Made by a program: the position numbers and the translations under genes. The notes below the pieces were generated by a model. The model was not told where the DNA came from. It saw only the letters and a list, made by a program, of their open reading frames with translations, and did not search any database. DNA of 64,000 nucleotides from Paenibacillus sp. HW567 (GTDB lineage: Bacteria > Bacillota > Bacilli > Paenibacillales > Paenibacillaceae): NCBI RefSeq assembly GCF_000374185.1, contig NZ_KB910518.1, positions 4,042,669-4,106,668 of the forward strand, given 5' to 3'. Positions 1 to 8,886 of this stretch are shown one piece after another; the first letter of the stretch is position 1; every line of letters begins with the position of its first letter.

Positions 1-26
1 CCTTTAAAGATCAGAGATAATGTTTC

Positions 27-629
27 TTACATAAACCCTTTCTCTTTAAAAGATACAAAGACATCATTTCCTACAATTACATGGTCAAGCAGCTCGATAC
101 CGATTACATTTCCTGCCAATACCAAACGCTTTGTTAAGTCGATATCCTCTTGGCTGGGCGAGGGATCTCCAGATGGATGATTGTGGATAGCAATAATTGC
201 GGCACTACATCTCTTGATTGCTGCATAATAAACTTCTCTTGGGTGTACTATTGCTGCATTTAAAGTACCAATAGAAATAACCTCTTTTGCAATCACATCA
301 TTTTTTGTACTCAGCATTAGCAAGATAAAGTGTTCCTTCTTTAAAAATTGCATCTCTGCTCTTACTAATTCAAAAACATCTTTTGGACTTTTGATCTTCC
401 TATCTTTTGTATATGGCTTATTAAATTCTTTTGTAAGTTGTATTAATGAAGTAATTTGTCTTGCGCGTGATTTTCCAATTCCCTTTATCTGCATTAGTTC
501 TTCCTCAGTTGCATTGACAAGATCGGTGTTAGGAAACTTTTTAAATATCTCCTCTACTACATAACTTCCCGGCTTCTCGAAGAGCGAAGCTGCGACTAGT
601 GTTTTTAAAATGTCACCATACTGATTCAT
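27..629 (-). CDS. radC: RadC-family JAB-domain protein
   Basis: About 200 aa. It has an N-terminal helix-hairpin-helix (EELMQIKGIGKSRARQI, about residues 43-59) and a C-terminal JAB/MPN-like metal-binding domain with the RadC signature HNHPSGDPSPSQED at about 149-162. The length is normal for short RadC proteins. I start it at the ATG at 629 because GGAGGT lies 6-7 nt upstream on the minus strand; an in-frame start 17 codons further upstream has no such site. RadC was named for DNA repair, but its biochemical role is unsettled, and copies are common on genomic islands and phages. Here it lies in AT-rich DNA next to a restriction-like module and inside a tRNA-bounded island, so it is probably an island gene rather than the housekeeping radC of the maf-radC-mreB region. 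Family call is secure; role is not. Confidence 0.9.
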   Translation of the reverse strand: MNQYGDILKTLVAASLFEKPGSYVVEEIFKKFPNTDLVNATEEELMQIKGIGKSRARQITSLIQLTKEFNKPYTKDRKIKSPKDVFELVRAEMQFLKKEHFILLMLSTKNDVIAKEVISIGTLNAAIVHPREVYYAAIKRCSAAIIAIHNHPSGDPSPSQEDIDLTKRLVLAGNVIGIELLDHVIVGNDVFVSFKEKGFM

Positions 630-1070
630 TGAATACCTCCAATTTATTATCATTTTTGGCAGACTAAAGAGCTGAATCAAGTTAAATTCAGCTCCATTGT
701 TCTCCCATGGGGACTACCCATCGGCATAAGTATCAAGTTAATAATATATACTTGTAGAGCATAAGAATACTTTTCTCTATTTAAAGATTTAACTCAACTG
801 TCGCAGAGCAAATTGACTTATTCTCAGGTCATGCTCTCCAATAAATTATTTTTAGATATGTACTTAGCATTGCTTTGAGCCCGATTCATAACAAACTAAT
901 AATTCACAATTCAAATATTCCATCCTTCCCATTTCATATCTCCTTGCAACGAAGATTTTAGTGGTTTGCTTTTCATTTTTATATAAAAGGAAAAAGACGG
1001 AAGTTGTCGAATAATTATATTTATTAGTGCTTTAGCAATGAATTATTTTATATATGGAAGGTGAAGCAAT
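630..1070. other. AT-rich divergent intergenic region
   Basis: About 440 bp between the divergent RadC gene and the GHKL-ATPase gene. It is strongly AT-rich and should hold both promoters, but I see no convincing -35/-10 pair. A GGAAGGTG ribosome binding site at about 1055-1062 precedes the ATG at 1071. No open reading frame of substance, tRNA or obvious repeat is visible. Confidence 0.5.
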
Positions 1071-3629
1071 ATGTCTTTAGCTACTAAACATCCAATAATT
1101 GAAGTAGGTAAAAATGTTGATGAAGTAAAAGTATCCATCGGACCACGATTCTTAGAACTTTTCAGCGAGAATCTCTACACTTCTCCTAATAAAGCATTTG
1201 AAGAATTAATTTCAAATTCATGGGATGCAGGAGCAACTAGAACTTTCATCGGTATTCCAGAGCAAAAAATAACACAAAATTCTGCAATATGGGTCCTCGA
1301 TAACGGGATCTCTATGGATCTTGATGGAATAAAAAAACTTTGGAATATTGCAATTTCTACTAAAAGAAAAGAACGACAGGTTAGTAAAAGAGCACCTATA
1401 GGTCGTTTTGGTATTGGCAAACTCGCAACATATTTATTAGCTAATCAAGTCACCTACTTATGCAAAGCAAAAGATGGAATTGTCAGAGCCGTGACTTTTG
1501 ATTATCGAGATATTCATAAATTTAATGATGATTTATTAAGTATTGATCCTTCCTCTGCACTTAGCTTAAATGTACGAGAAATAAGTGAGGTGGAACTGTC
1601 AGGAGTTCTTGAGTCATTCCAAGAACATGGAAAAGTGATTGAAACCATAATAAAATCAAAATTCGAAATATCTCCTTTGATCAATGGGGATTTCATTGAT
1701 GAATTCGTATATGAAGAAGAAACTCAGGAAGTATTAGTAGATGATAATGATACTTGGACTTTGGTTGTTCTTTCTGATCTTAAAAATGCTGGGACTAATA
1801 TTCAATTAGGCCGTTTAAAAAGAATGCTCCGTGCTGCTCTTCCACTAGGGTCAGCAATGAGAATTATACTTAATGAGGAGGAACTACTCCCGACCAAATC
1901 TGATATTGAAATTTTAGATCATTGGATACTTGGTAGAGACAGTATTGTTGATAAAGTTATCTCCTCCACAGGAGAAATTTCAAATGTTGAAAACTACTCT
2001 GAGCCTAATTTTTATGTGAGAATAGATGGTATAGATGGGAAAATCACAGGAACTATTAAATTATATAAAGAATCAATAAACAGCGGGAAAAGCGAGTCAA
2101 ATGGCCCATCAAATGGTTTTTTTGTTAATGTACTTGGTAGAGTTATAAATATGGATGACCCATTTTTCGGATTAAAGGATTTAAGTTTTGCTATCTGGGC
2201 AAGATTACGTGTTACTATTAGAGCTGATGGTTTGGACGAACATCTAAAAGTCAGCAGAGAGGGAATTCAAGAAAGTGATGCATTGATTTTATTCAGATCA
2301 TTTTTAATGGCTATATTTAATGAGATAAGAAAAGTTTACAATAAATACTCTGCTCCTGCATTCCCTTCAGCAGGAGAAATCCTTACTAATAATTGGAGTA
2401 CTCCAGTTGTAAAACCATTATATGATTTAGTTAAAGATACCATTAATGATGTCCAAGATATGCCGAAGTTTGTTGACACAACGGATGTTGATAGTTCTGA
2501 ACTTACAGATATAAAAACAGATTGGGAAACTAAGGGGAAAGATTTTAAAGTTGTGGAAGACATTGATTTGGACAAAGATGGAGACCCTGAAACTCCATTG
2601 ATTAGATATCATTTAAAAAGCAGAAAAATTTATGTTAATCAGAATCATCCGTTTGCTAAAGAACACTCTACTCCAGAGGAATTAAACCTGTTATTAGATA
2701 CAGCTTTTGTTGAAATAATGGCAGATACATATGCATCTGAACATGGGGTTGATTATAGCGTAATTGAAGAAATTCAAAGTTATAGGGATCATGTTTATCG
2801 TCTAATGGCAAGGGTTCGTAGAAAAACAGGAGTTGAAATTTCAAACTTATTACATGAAGTCGCCACCACTCATGCTAAAGGGATGGAACAAGCAATTGGG
2901 GATGCCCTTGAATACTTAGGATTTTTAGTTGACCGGAAAGGGCAGCCTGGTGAACCCGAAGGTGTCGCAACGGCACTTCTCTCGGCTAAAGACGATAGAG
3001 TTAGAACTTATACATTCACCTATGATGCTAAAGTCTCTTCACATGGTAAAGCTAAAACGCAGAATTTAAATGTTGCTGGATTAGTCCGTCATAGAAACAA
3101 TTACAATGCTGACTATACTCTTGTAGTTGCACCTGATTATCAAGGCGGCGCTGTAGATGAAGAATGTAAAGAGCACAAGATTACACCTATGACGGCTTCC
3201 CAGTTAGGAAACCTACTTATGCTTGCTGCTACAAATGGCCCTATTGATCTTGAAGAGTTTAAGTTACTATTAGAATGTAATACAATAGATGACCTCTCTA
3301 CTGGAATATATGCTTTAAAAGAAAAGCATGAAAATAAAAGACCCAAAATATCCTTTCAATCAATTATTGAAGCTATTGAAAAATTCAACTTTAATGGTCC
3401 TAATCCAATAACTCCAGAAACTATCGCTAGTAAAATCGGGCTTATTACAGGTGATGAACCTTCCAGACAAGATGTTATGAAAGTAATTAAAGGACTTGAA
3501 ATTTTATTTTCAAATATCATTACTATCTCAGGAAATGATATTTATATTCATACTTCAGTAAGTAAATTCAAGACGGAAATCCTACGTCAGTTACAGTTTG
3601 TACCTGCTGAATACCGCTCATTATTCTAA
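1071..3629 (+). CDS. GHKL (HSP90/MutL/MORC-like) ATPase fused to a PD-(D/E)XK-like nuclease region
   Basis: 852 aa. The N-terminus carries all GHKL boxes: N-box ELISNSWDA (about 46-54), G1 box DNGIS (77-81) and G2 box GRFGIGKLA (111-119). This is the ATP lid architecture of HSP90, MutL and MORC proteins. A long middle part (about 200-590) is probably transducer-like. Around 600-740 there is a restriction-endonuclease-like stretch: a helix (KGMEQAIGDALEYLGF), then P-E-G and about 25 residues later YDAKVSS, which fits P-(D/E)...(D/E)xK. A winged-helix-like tail ends the protein. The next gene, a DNA methyltransferase, follows after about 20 bp, so the two form an operon. GHKL ATPases of MutL/MORC type in restriction-modification operons are known from comparative genomics. 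The inferred role is ATP-driven DNA cleavage controlled by methylation in phage defence. ATPase fold secure; nuclease assignment moderate. Confidence 0.8.
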   Translation: MSLATKHPIIEVGKNVDEVKVSIGPRFLELFSENLYTSPNKAFEELISNSWDAGATRTFIGIPEQKITQNSAIWVLDNGISMDLDGIKKLWNIAISTKRKERQVSKRAPIGRFGIGKLATYLLANQVTYLCKAKDGIVRAVTFDYRDIHKFNDDLLSIDPSSALSLNVREISEVELSGVLESFQEHGKVIETIIKSKFEISPLINGDFIDEFVYEEETQEVLVDDNDTWTLVVLSDLKNAGTNIQLGRLKRMLRAALPLGSAMRIILNEEELLPTKSDIEILDHWILGRDSIVDKVISSTGEISNVENYSEPNFYVRIDGIDGKITGTIKLYKESINSGKSESNGPSNGFFVNVLGRVINMDDPFFGLKDLSFAIWARLRVTIRADGLDEHLKVSREGIQESDALILFRSFLMAIFNEIRKVYNKYSAPAFPSAGEILTNNWSTPVVKPLYDLVKDTINDVQDMPKFVDTTDVDSSELTDIKTDWETKGKDFKVVEDIDLDKDGDPETPLIRYHLKSRKIYVNQNHPFAKEHSTPEELNLLLDTAFVEIMADTYASEHGVDYSVIEEIQSYRDHVYRLMARVRRKTGVEISNLLHEVATTHAKGMEQAIGDALEYLGFLVDRKGQPGEPEGVATALLSAKDDRVRTYTFTYDAKVSSHGKAKTQNLNVAGLVRHRNNYNADYTLVVAPDYQGGAVDEECKEHKITPMTASQLGNLLMLAATNGPIDLEEFKLLLECNTIDDLSTGIYALKEKHENKRPKISFQSIIEAIEKFNFNGPNPITPETIASKIGLITGDEPSRQDVMKVIKGLEILFSNIITISGNDIYIHTSVSKFKTEILRQLQFVPAEYRSLF

Positions 3630-3649
3630 AAAAAGGTGTTGTTAGTAAT

Positions 3650-4834
3650 ATGAACTCTCATAAATCAATTCATCCTTTTCCGGCTAGAATGGCGCCAGAA
3701 ATAGCTTTTAACACACTCTCAAGCTTTAAATCACCGATTACAGTCCTTGACCCAATGACAGGATCAGGAACTGTACTTAGAGTTGCCAATTCACTTGGTC
3801 ATAACACAGTTGGATTCGACATGGACCCACTAGCCGTCTTAATGTCAAGAGTCTGGGTAACACCGATTGATATTAATGCATTAATGGAAGAAGCTGGGGA
3901 ACTAATAGAACAAGCTGAACATTTAACTTTACAAGAAGTTAAACTACATTGGATAGATTCCGATCAGGAGACTGCAGATTTTATTGAATTCTGGTTTGGT
4001 GAACATCAAAGAAATGCGCTTAGAAAACTCGCATTTCTATTACAGCATAGAGAGGATTCAATCAGCGATGCCCTAAGAGTAGCATTGAGTAGAATTATTA
4101 TTACAAAAGATAACGGTGCCTCTTTAGCCAGGGATGTCTCTCATAGTAGGCCTCATAGAGTTAAAACTGAGTCAGAATTTGATGTTTATTCAAATTTCTT
4201 AAAATCAATAAAAAAACTATCAACAGTTTTTAATGGACTTTCAACAAATAAAGGCTTTCAGAGTGTAAACATAGCCCGTAATGACGCACGTAATATACCC
4301 CTTAAGGATTATTCAATTGATTATGTACTAACATCACCTCCATATCTTAATGCAATTGACTATCTTCGAGGACATAAATTAGCCTTGGTATGGTTTGGAT
4401 ATAAAATTTCAGATTTACGCAATATTCGTTCATCTTTGGTAGGTGCAGAAAAGGCTCTTAAAAAGCCTGAAGAGGATCAAAAAATAATATTCATGTTAGA
4501 ACAGATGAGCAAACCAGATGAGGTAAACAGTAGAATGCAAGGAATTATGAAAAAGTTCGCCTATGATATGGGGCTTGTTATTTCTGAAATTGCGAGGGTA
4601 CTAAAAAAAGATGGCTTAGCAACACTTATTGTTGGTAATTGTAACATCCAAGGAACTTATTTCAATACTGCAAGGTTGATGGAGATTATTGCTAATCAAT
4701 ATGATTTGACACTCATTGAAACTGTAGAAAGACCACTAAATCCAACAAGAAGATATTTACCACCTCCTAAAAATCAGATTAGTTCCTTAAGTAAAAGGAT
4801 GTCTAGCGAATCAATTCTTACATTTGTAAAATAA
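3650..4834 (+). CDS. DNA methyltransferase, SPPY type
   Basis: 394 aa. It opens with IHPFPARMAPEIAF, then SAM-binding motif I DPMTGSGT (about 34-41) and an acidic motif II (GFDMDP, 55-60). Catalytic motif IV TSPPY is at 228-232, and VGNCNIQGT lies further on. TSPPY is typical of N4-cytosine (and some N6-adenine) methylases of class beta. Motif I nevertheless precedes motif IV with about 185 residues between them, the order of class alpha, so the intervening block may be the target-recognition domain. The start ATG follows AAGGTG by about 11 nt. It lies directly downstream of the GHKL-nuclease gene with matching AT-rich composition, so it is most likely the modification or specificity partner of that protein. 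The modified base and site cannot be read from sequence. Confidence 0.87.
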   Translation: MNSHKSIHPFPARMAPEIAFNTLSSFKSPITVLDPMTGSGTVLRVANSLGHNTVGFDMDPLAVLMSRVWVTPIDINALMEEAGELIEQAEHLTLQEVKLHWIDSDQETADFIEFWFGEHQRNALRKLAFLLQHREDSISDALRVALSRIIITKDNGASLARDVSHSRPHRVKTESEFDVYSNFLKSIKKLSTVFNGLSTNKGFQSVNIARNDARNIPLKDYSIDYVLTSPPYLNAIDYLRGHKLALVWFGYKISDLRNIRSSLVGAEKALKKPEEDQKIIFMLEQMSKPDEVNSRMQGIMKKFAYDMGLVISEIARVLKKDGLATLIVGNCNIQGTYFNTARLMEIIANQYDLTLIETVERPLNPTRRYLPPPKNQISSLSKRMSSESILTFVK

Positions 4835-4888
4835 CACCACATTTTATAGTCTTCATTATTGATATCCATGCATGGTGAAAGCGTGATT

Positions 4889-4915
4889 CAGGGAGAATTG
4901 TCATGATTCTCCCCT
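4889..4915 (+). terminator. Hairpin after the methyltransferase gene
   Basis: CAGGGAGAAT pairs with ATTCTCCCCTG across a short loop, with one bulged base. No clear T-run follows, so this may be a weak terminator or a structural element of the island end. Confidence 0.4.
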
Positions 4916-4992
4916 GCTTCGGAGGCGTAGCCGTCTGCCTCTGGTCATTATGGATTAGCGGTAACAATGTAGCAATAATGTAGTAACGCCGA

Positions 4993-5058
4993 TAATACTG
5001 AACAACACACCTTACTACTCAACAGCAATACCAACTTTATATTTATACTGAATAACAC
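4993..5058 (+). repeat. Pair of 16-bp direct repeats beside the att-like site
   Basis: TAATACTGAACAACAC at 4993-5008 and TTATACTGAATAACAC at 5043-5058 differ at two positions and lie 50 bp apart, about 40-90 bp inside the tRNA fragment. Related short pieces (GTAACGCC, GTAACACGCC) occur in the same stretch. Spaced direct repeats next to a tRNA crossover site are what tyrosine-integrase arm-type sites look like. That reading is inference, because no integrase gene is in the window. Confidence 0.45.
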
Positions 5059-5098
5059 CATTCAAGACCCCGTAACACGCCAAAAAACCCCCGCCCCA

Positions 5099-5146
5099 TG
5101 CTTCGGGAGCAAGAGGTCGCAGGTTCAAATCCTGTCGTCTCGACCA
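5099..5146 (+). other. Displaced 3' half of a tRNA-Pro(CGG) gene: attR-like scar
   Basis: Read 5'-3' it contains the anticodon loop TTCGGGA (anticodon CGG), the 3' anticodon stem, a variable loop, a T-arm (GCAGG-TTCAAAT-CCTGT), the acceptor strand CGTCTCG, discriminator A and an encoded CCA ending at 5146. No D-arm or 5' acceptor strand is found upstream, so this is not a complete tRNA. Elements that integrate into tRNA 3' ends leave this kind of copy at the far end, so the island lies to the left and an intact tRNA-Pro is expected beyond position 1. The change from AT-rich to GC-richer DNA at this point agrees. Confidence 0.8.
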
Positions 5147-5162
5147 TACATACTTAAGGATT

Positions 5163-5187
5163 CGCGGCTTTCGGGCTGCGATTTTTT
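5163..5187 (+). terminator. Rho-independent terminator, probably of the original tRNA-Pro
   Basis: CGCGGC pairs with GCTGCG (one G-T pair) over a loop TTTCGG and is followed by a T-run. It lies 16 bp after the CCA end of the tRNA fragment, as expected if the chromosomal tRNA terminator stayed with attR. Confidence 0.75.
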
Positions 5188-5209
5188 GCATTTACAGGCG
5201 GGTTTGGAT

Positions 5210-6802
5210 CTATTTCTTATTGGCAGCCACATAGGCGTCTACTTGTTTCTGCACTTCAGCCACAACCTTGTCGGAGCCCGCCTTCTTCAGACGGTCACGG
5301 AGACTTTGGACATCTTCTTCCGCACTCTGCTTGAGAATACCGTAGACCATCGGCTTCTCGTATTGCTCCAGTATATTGTTAATGGTCGCAAGCTCGTTCT
5401 TCACATTGCTGTCATCGAATACAAACGATTGTAATGTCGGACTGATTGCAGTTGCGAGCATGTTATCACGCATCGTCTGGTAATCAGGTATACCTCCGCC
5501 GATAGTCTTGTACAGCTTATCATCCCGCCAGCCCCACGGACTTGCACTGTCAGGCGCGAAATTGGAATTGTCAGCCAGAGGAACGATACTCTTGCCATCG
5601 TCGGACAGCTTGTAATGTTTGCCTTCGATTCCATAGGTCGTGAGATTAAAATAGCGTTCATCGTTGCGGAACAAGTCCAGCATCATTAACGCCCGTTCAG
5701 GGTTCCGGGAAGCCCGGTTGATGGCAATGCCACCCTGGATGAACGGCTTCATATCGACGGGATTGCCGTAGTTGGCATCGGCAGCGATGACTTTCCAATC
5801 CGGGTGCTGTTCATTGACTGCAATATATTTGGAGTTCATCGTCAGCAGGTTGCCGCCCGTACTGGGCACTTTTCCGTTCAGGAAGTCATCGCCGTCGGAC
5901 GATTTGTTGACCATGGCACTCTTGGAGATGATGCCTTTATCCACCCATTCTTTGGCAACCTTAATCCCTTCTACAAACGCGTCGGTGTCGATAAACGGAA
6001 ATACTTTCGGGGAAGCCTCCGTTCCATCGTAATAAAAGTGGTAGTTCCCCATATCTCCGACCCCGAACCAGTTCCTCATCTTGTCAGCCGGAAGGTACAT
6101 CGGCATCCCCCACCAGGTCACGCCGCCCCCGAGGATTGGAGGTTTCTTCGTGTCATTCGCGAAAGCTTCATTATATTTCTCAATGCTCTTGGAGTCCTTC
6201 ATCACATCCTCAACCTTCAACCCGTATTTGGCGAGCAGATCGCCGCGAAGAAGCATGAAGGTCCCTTGGATTTCTTTGTAGTTGTAGGGAAGCATATATA
6301 CTTTGCCGTCGATCTTGGCTTGCTCCCATGCTTCCGGGTACATGTTCGCCGCTGTTTTCGGCATATATTGATTAATCATATCCTTGGTAATCTCCAGGAA
6401 GCCCCCCTTGCTCGCCTGTGTGCTGTATTGTGCCCAGTTGGCCGTGAAGATCAGATCAAAATCATCGCCGGATGCGAACAGAAGTGGATATTTCTGCCCC
6501 CATTCCGCCCAGGAGAGGAATTTGACATCTACCGTCGCATTGATATCCTGTTTTAGAAGCTTGTTGACTTCACCGTACACCAGATCAAAGTCTTTTGGCT
6601 TCTCACCGATGAGATACATTTTAAGCTTCACTTCTTTGGAAGTGTCCACGCTTCCGCTGGCTCCCGGAGAAGCCGCTGCAGATTCCGCAGGAGTGCTTGA
6701 AGAGGCTTCGTTGCTGTTTGCTGAACCTCCGCAGCCGGCGAGTACAAATGTTAGAATCAGAGTTAGTGCTAGGATGCTTGGCCACCTGAACAGTTTTTTC
6801 AT
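5210..6802 (-). CDS. Extracellular sugar-binding lipoprotein (LplA-like, ABC importer)
   Basis: About 530 aa. A lipoprotein signal peptide ends in lipobox LAGC (Cys24), followed by a low-complexity Ser/Ala/Pro/Glu linker and a family-1 solute-binding domain (KLKMYLIGEKPKDFDLVYGE, then ASGDDFDLIF). I start it at ATG 6802 because AGGGGGA lies about 9 nt upstream; the longer in-frame version adds 22 residues with no signal-peptide character. It is last in a leftward operon after two permeases. By analogy with LplABC/YtcQ systems it should bind an oligosaccharide outside the membrane. The substrate is unknown. No ATPase gene is nearby, so a shared MsmX-type ATPase is likely. Confidence 0.9.
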   Translation of the reverse strand: MKKLFRWPSILALTLILTFVLAGCGGSANSNEASSSTPAESAAASPGASGSVDTSKEVKLKMYLIGEKPKDFDLVYGEVNKLLKQDINATVDVKFLSWAEWGQKYPLLFASGDDFDLIFTANWAQYSTQASKGGFLEITKDMINQYMPKTAANMYPEAWEQAKIDGKVYMLPYNYKEIQGTFMLLRGDLLAKYGLKVEDVMKDSKSIEKYNEAFANDTKKPPILGGGVTWWGMPMYLPADKMRNWFGVGDMGNYHFYYDGTEASPKVFPFIDTDAFVEGIKVAKEWVDKGIISKSAMVNKSSDGDDFLNGKVPSTGGNLLTMNSKYIAVNEQHPDWKVIAADANYGNPVDMKPFIQGGIAINRASRNPERALMMLDLFRNDERYFNLTTYGIEGKHYKLSDDGKSIVPLADNSNFAPDSASPWGWRDDKLYKTIGGGIPDYQTMRDNMLATAISPTLQSFVFDDSNVKNELATINNILEQYEKPMVYGILKQSAEEDVQSLRDRLKKAGSDKVVAEVQKQVDAYVAANKK

Positions 6803-6864
6803 TTTGTTGTTCCCCCTTTTTTTAGCTTCAATATGATCATCCGGCAGTTTCACCGCATGCATCC

Positions 6865-7746
6865 TCATCCTTTGACCGCCCCTACCGTGATGCCTTTGAC
6901 AAAATAACGCTGCACAAACGGATACAGAAGAATGATAGGTCCCGTTGTAACCAGGGTTATTGCCATTTTGTAGGCGTCAGTCGGCATATCGGAAACCGCG
7001 ATCCCGGCCTGTTCGACCGCATAGCTCATAAATTCCATTTTGCTCAGGACCTGATATAAGTAATACTGGAGATTGTACATTTGCTCATTGTCTATGAACA
7101 TCATGGTATTGAACCAATCATTCCAGTAGTTCAGCGCAATAAACAAGCCGATTGTGGCGAGCGCAGGCTTCAGCAAGGGCAGAATCAAACGGGTGAAGAT
7201 GGTGAAGTCCCCTGCTCCGTCAACCGTGGCGGACTCCCGGATAGCCTCCGGAATCGCGGAGACAAAGCTGCGCATGATCAGGATATAGAACACATTCAGC
7301 ATAGGCGGCAGGATCAGGGCTAAGAGACTGTTTTTCATATGCAGATACTTAACCATCATGATGTACCACGGCACCAGTCCTCCGCTAAACAGCGTTGTGA
7401 AGTAAAAGTAGAAGGCGATATGATTCCGGTAACGGAAATCCTTGCAGTTAAGGACATATGCGGTCATGGCCGTAATCAAAAGGCCAACGGCTGTACCGGT
7501 CACCGTAACAAGAATTGTAACGCCGTAGGCTCTTACGAGTGCGCCTGAGGTTTCGAATAGCAGGGTATACGCTTTGCCGGACCATTCGGAAGGCCACAGC
7601 GTGTATCCGTGCAGGTTGATCGCTTCCTGAGTCATGAAAGACCCGGTGATCACCAGCCAAAACGGGATCAGGCAAAGCAGGGCAAAGATACCGACGATGA
7701 TATAACCGAGTGTGTTGAACCACGCACGGTCTGCTTGCAGGCGCAT
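6865..7746 (-). CDS. Carbohydrate ABC transporter permease (LplC/MalG-like)
   Basis: 293 aa with about six membrane segments. The cytoplasmic EAA loop reads EAIRESATVDGAGDFTIF followed by RLILPLLKPALA, the coupling helix that docks on the ATPase. The C-terminus GITVGAVKG is typical of this subfamily. AAGGAGGAG precedes ATG 7746. The binding protein gene begins about 60 bp downstream and the LplB-like permease ends 12 bp upstream, so all three are one operon. It forms the translocation pore with the LplB-like partner. Confidence 0.93.
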   Translation of the reverse strand: MRLQADRAWFNTLGYIIVGIFALLCLIPFWLVITGSFMTQEAINLHGYTLWPSEWSGKAYTLLFETSGALVRAYGVTILVTVTGTAVGLLITAMTAYVLNCKDFRYRNHIAFYFYFTTLFSGGLVPWYIMMVKYLHMKNSLLALILPPMLNVFYILIMRSFVSAIPEAIRESATVDGAGDFTIFTRLILPLLKPALATIGLFIALNYWNDWFNTMMFIDNEQMYNLQYYLYQVLSKMEFMSYAVEQAGIAVSDMPTDAYKMAITLVTTGPIILLYPFVQRYFVKGITVGAVKG

Positions 7747-7758
7747 GCTGTCTCCTCC

Positions 7759-8685
7759 TTAGAATAATGCGTAGTCTTTTTGATATTTGCGAACAAAGTA
7801 GTTAACTGTAACGATGAGGATGAAAGACAGTACGGACTGGTAAAGACCTGCAGCCGAAGACATTCCGAACTCCTGGATGGTGAGCAGTGACCGTACAACG
7901 AACGTATCAATAACGTCTGTCGTATTAAAGACCAGGCCATTGTCGCCAACAATCTGATAGAACATCTGGAAGTCACCCTTGACGATCCCGCCTATGGAGA
8001 GCATCAGCAGGACTACTGCGGTCGGAATCAATGCAGGAAGCGTGATATGCCGGATTCTCTGAAAAATATTGGCTCCATCCATTTCGGCTGCCTCATAGGT
8101 TTCCGAGTCGATGCTCGTGATCGCTGCCAAATAGAAAACAGTGCCATAACCTACCGATTTCCAAGCGCTGAAGAAAATAAGAATATAGATCCACACCGTG
8201 GGGCTGGAATACGCATCGACCGGAGCCATACCAAACGATTTCAGCAAGGTGTTCAAGGAGCCGGTTTCGAAGCTGAACACATTGTAAATAAATGCCGATA
8301 CCACAACCCAGGAAATGAAATACGGCAGAAAAATAGCCGACTGCAAAAATTTGCGGATGTATTTCCCTGCCATCTCGGCTAACAGAATAGCCATCACAAT
8401 TTCAAGAAGGTTGTTCAAGGTCAGAAAAACCAGATTATAGAGGATTGTATTTTTGGTCACATGCCACAGTTGGCCGGATTCAAAGAAATAGCGAAAATTC
8501 TCAAACCCTACCCAGGGGCTGCCGAAAATACCGCCGATATAATCGTATTTTTTGAATGCAATTACGATTCCGGCCATAGGCAAATAAGCAAAGATAAAGA
8601 AGTACAGAATGGCCGGCAGAAGCATAAGCAGCTTAACCCTATGTTTTTTCAGCTCCCATAGAAACCCTTTCCCGATGGTGTTCAT
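7759..8685 (-). CDS. Sugar ABC transporter permease (LplB-like)
   Basis: About 308 aa, first gene of the leftward importer operon. It has an N-terminal membrane helix (LLMLLPAILYFFIFAYLPM), further hydrophobic segments and an EAA loop (YEAAEMDGANIFQRIRHI). I prefer the ATG at 8685 because AGGGAG lies about 9 nt before it; an in-frame ATG seven codons upstream is less well placed. It pairs with the LplC-like permease. The divergent YesN-type regulator gene begins about 200 bp away, as is usual for regulators of such importers. Confidence 0.92.
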   Translation of the reverse strand: MNTIGKGFLWELKKHRVKLLMLLPAILYFFIFAYLPMAGIVIAFKKYDYIGGIFGSPWVGFENFRYFFESGQLWHVTKNTILYNLVFLTLNNLLEIVMAILLAEMAGKYIRKFLQSAIFLPYFISWVVVSAFIYNVFSFETGSLNTLLKSFGMAPVDAYSSPTVWIYILIFFSAWKSVGYGTVFYLAAITSIDSETYEAAEMDGANIFQRIRHITLPALIPTAVVLLMLSIGGIVKGDFQMFYQIVGDNGLVFNTTDVIDTFVVRSLLTIQEFGMSSAAGLYQSVLSFILIVTVNYFVRKYQKDYALF

Positions 8686-8886
8686 TTTCTTGTTCTCCCT
8701 TTCCATACTCTACTTTGTAACCTGTTCTCTGTGCTTAATCTTAATTGCCGGAAGAGGGGAATTGTACCGGACAAAACTATAATTTAGAGTAAAATCTAAC
8801 ACTCTTCTACTTTTACATTTGATAAAAGCCTGCCTACCCCCGATAATAAAAAAAAGATTCCTATCCTGTTTAGGGGTGTTGCTCCA

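Noticed and set aside
5099..5146. Intact tRNA-Pro gene
   Set aside because: No D-arm or 5' acceptor strand can be built from the bases upstream; only the anticodon-to-CCA half is present.
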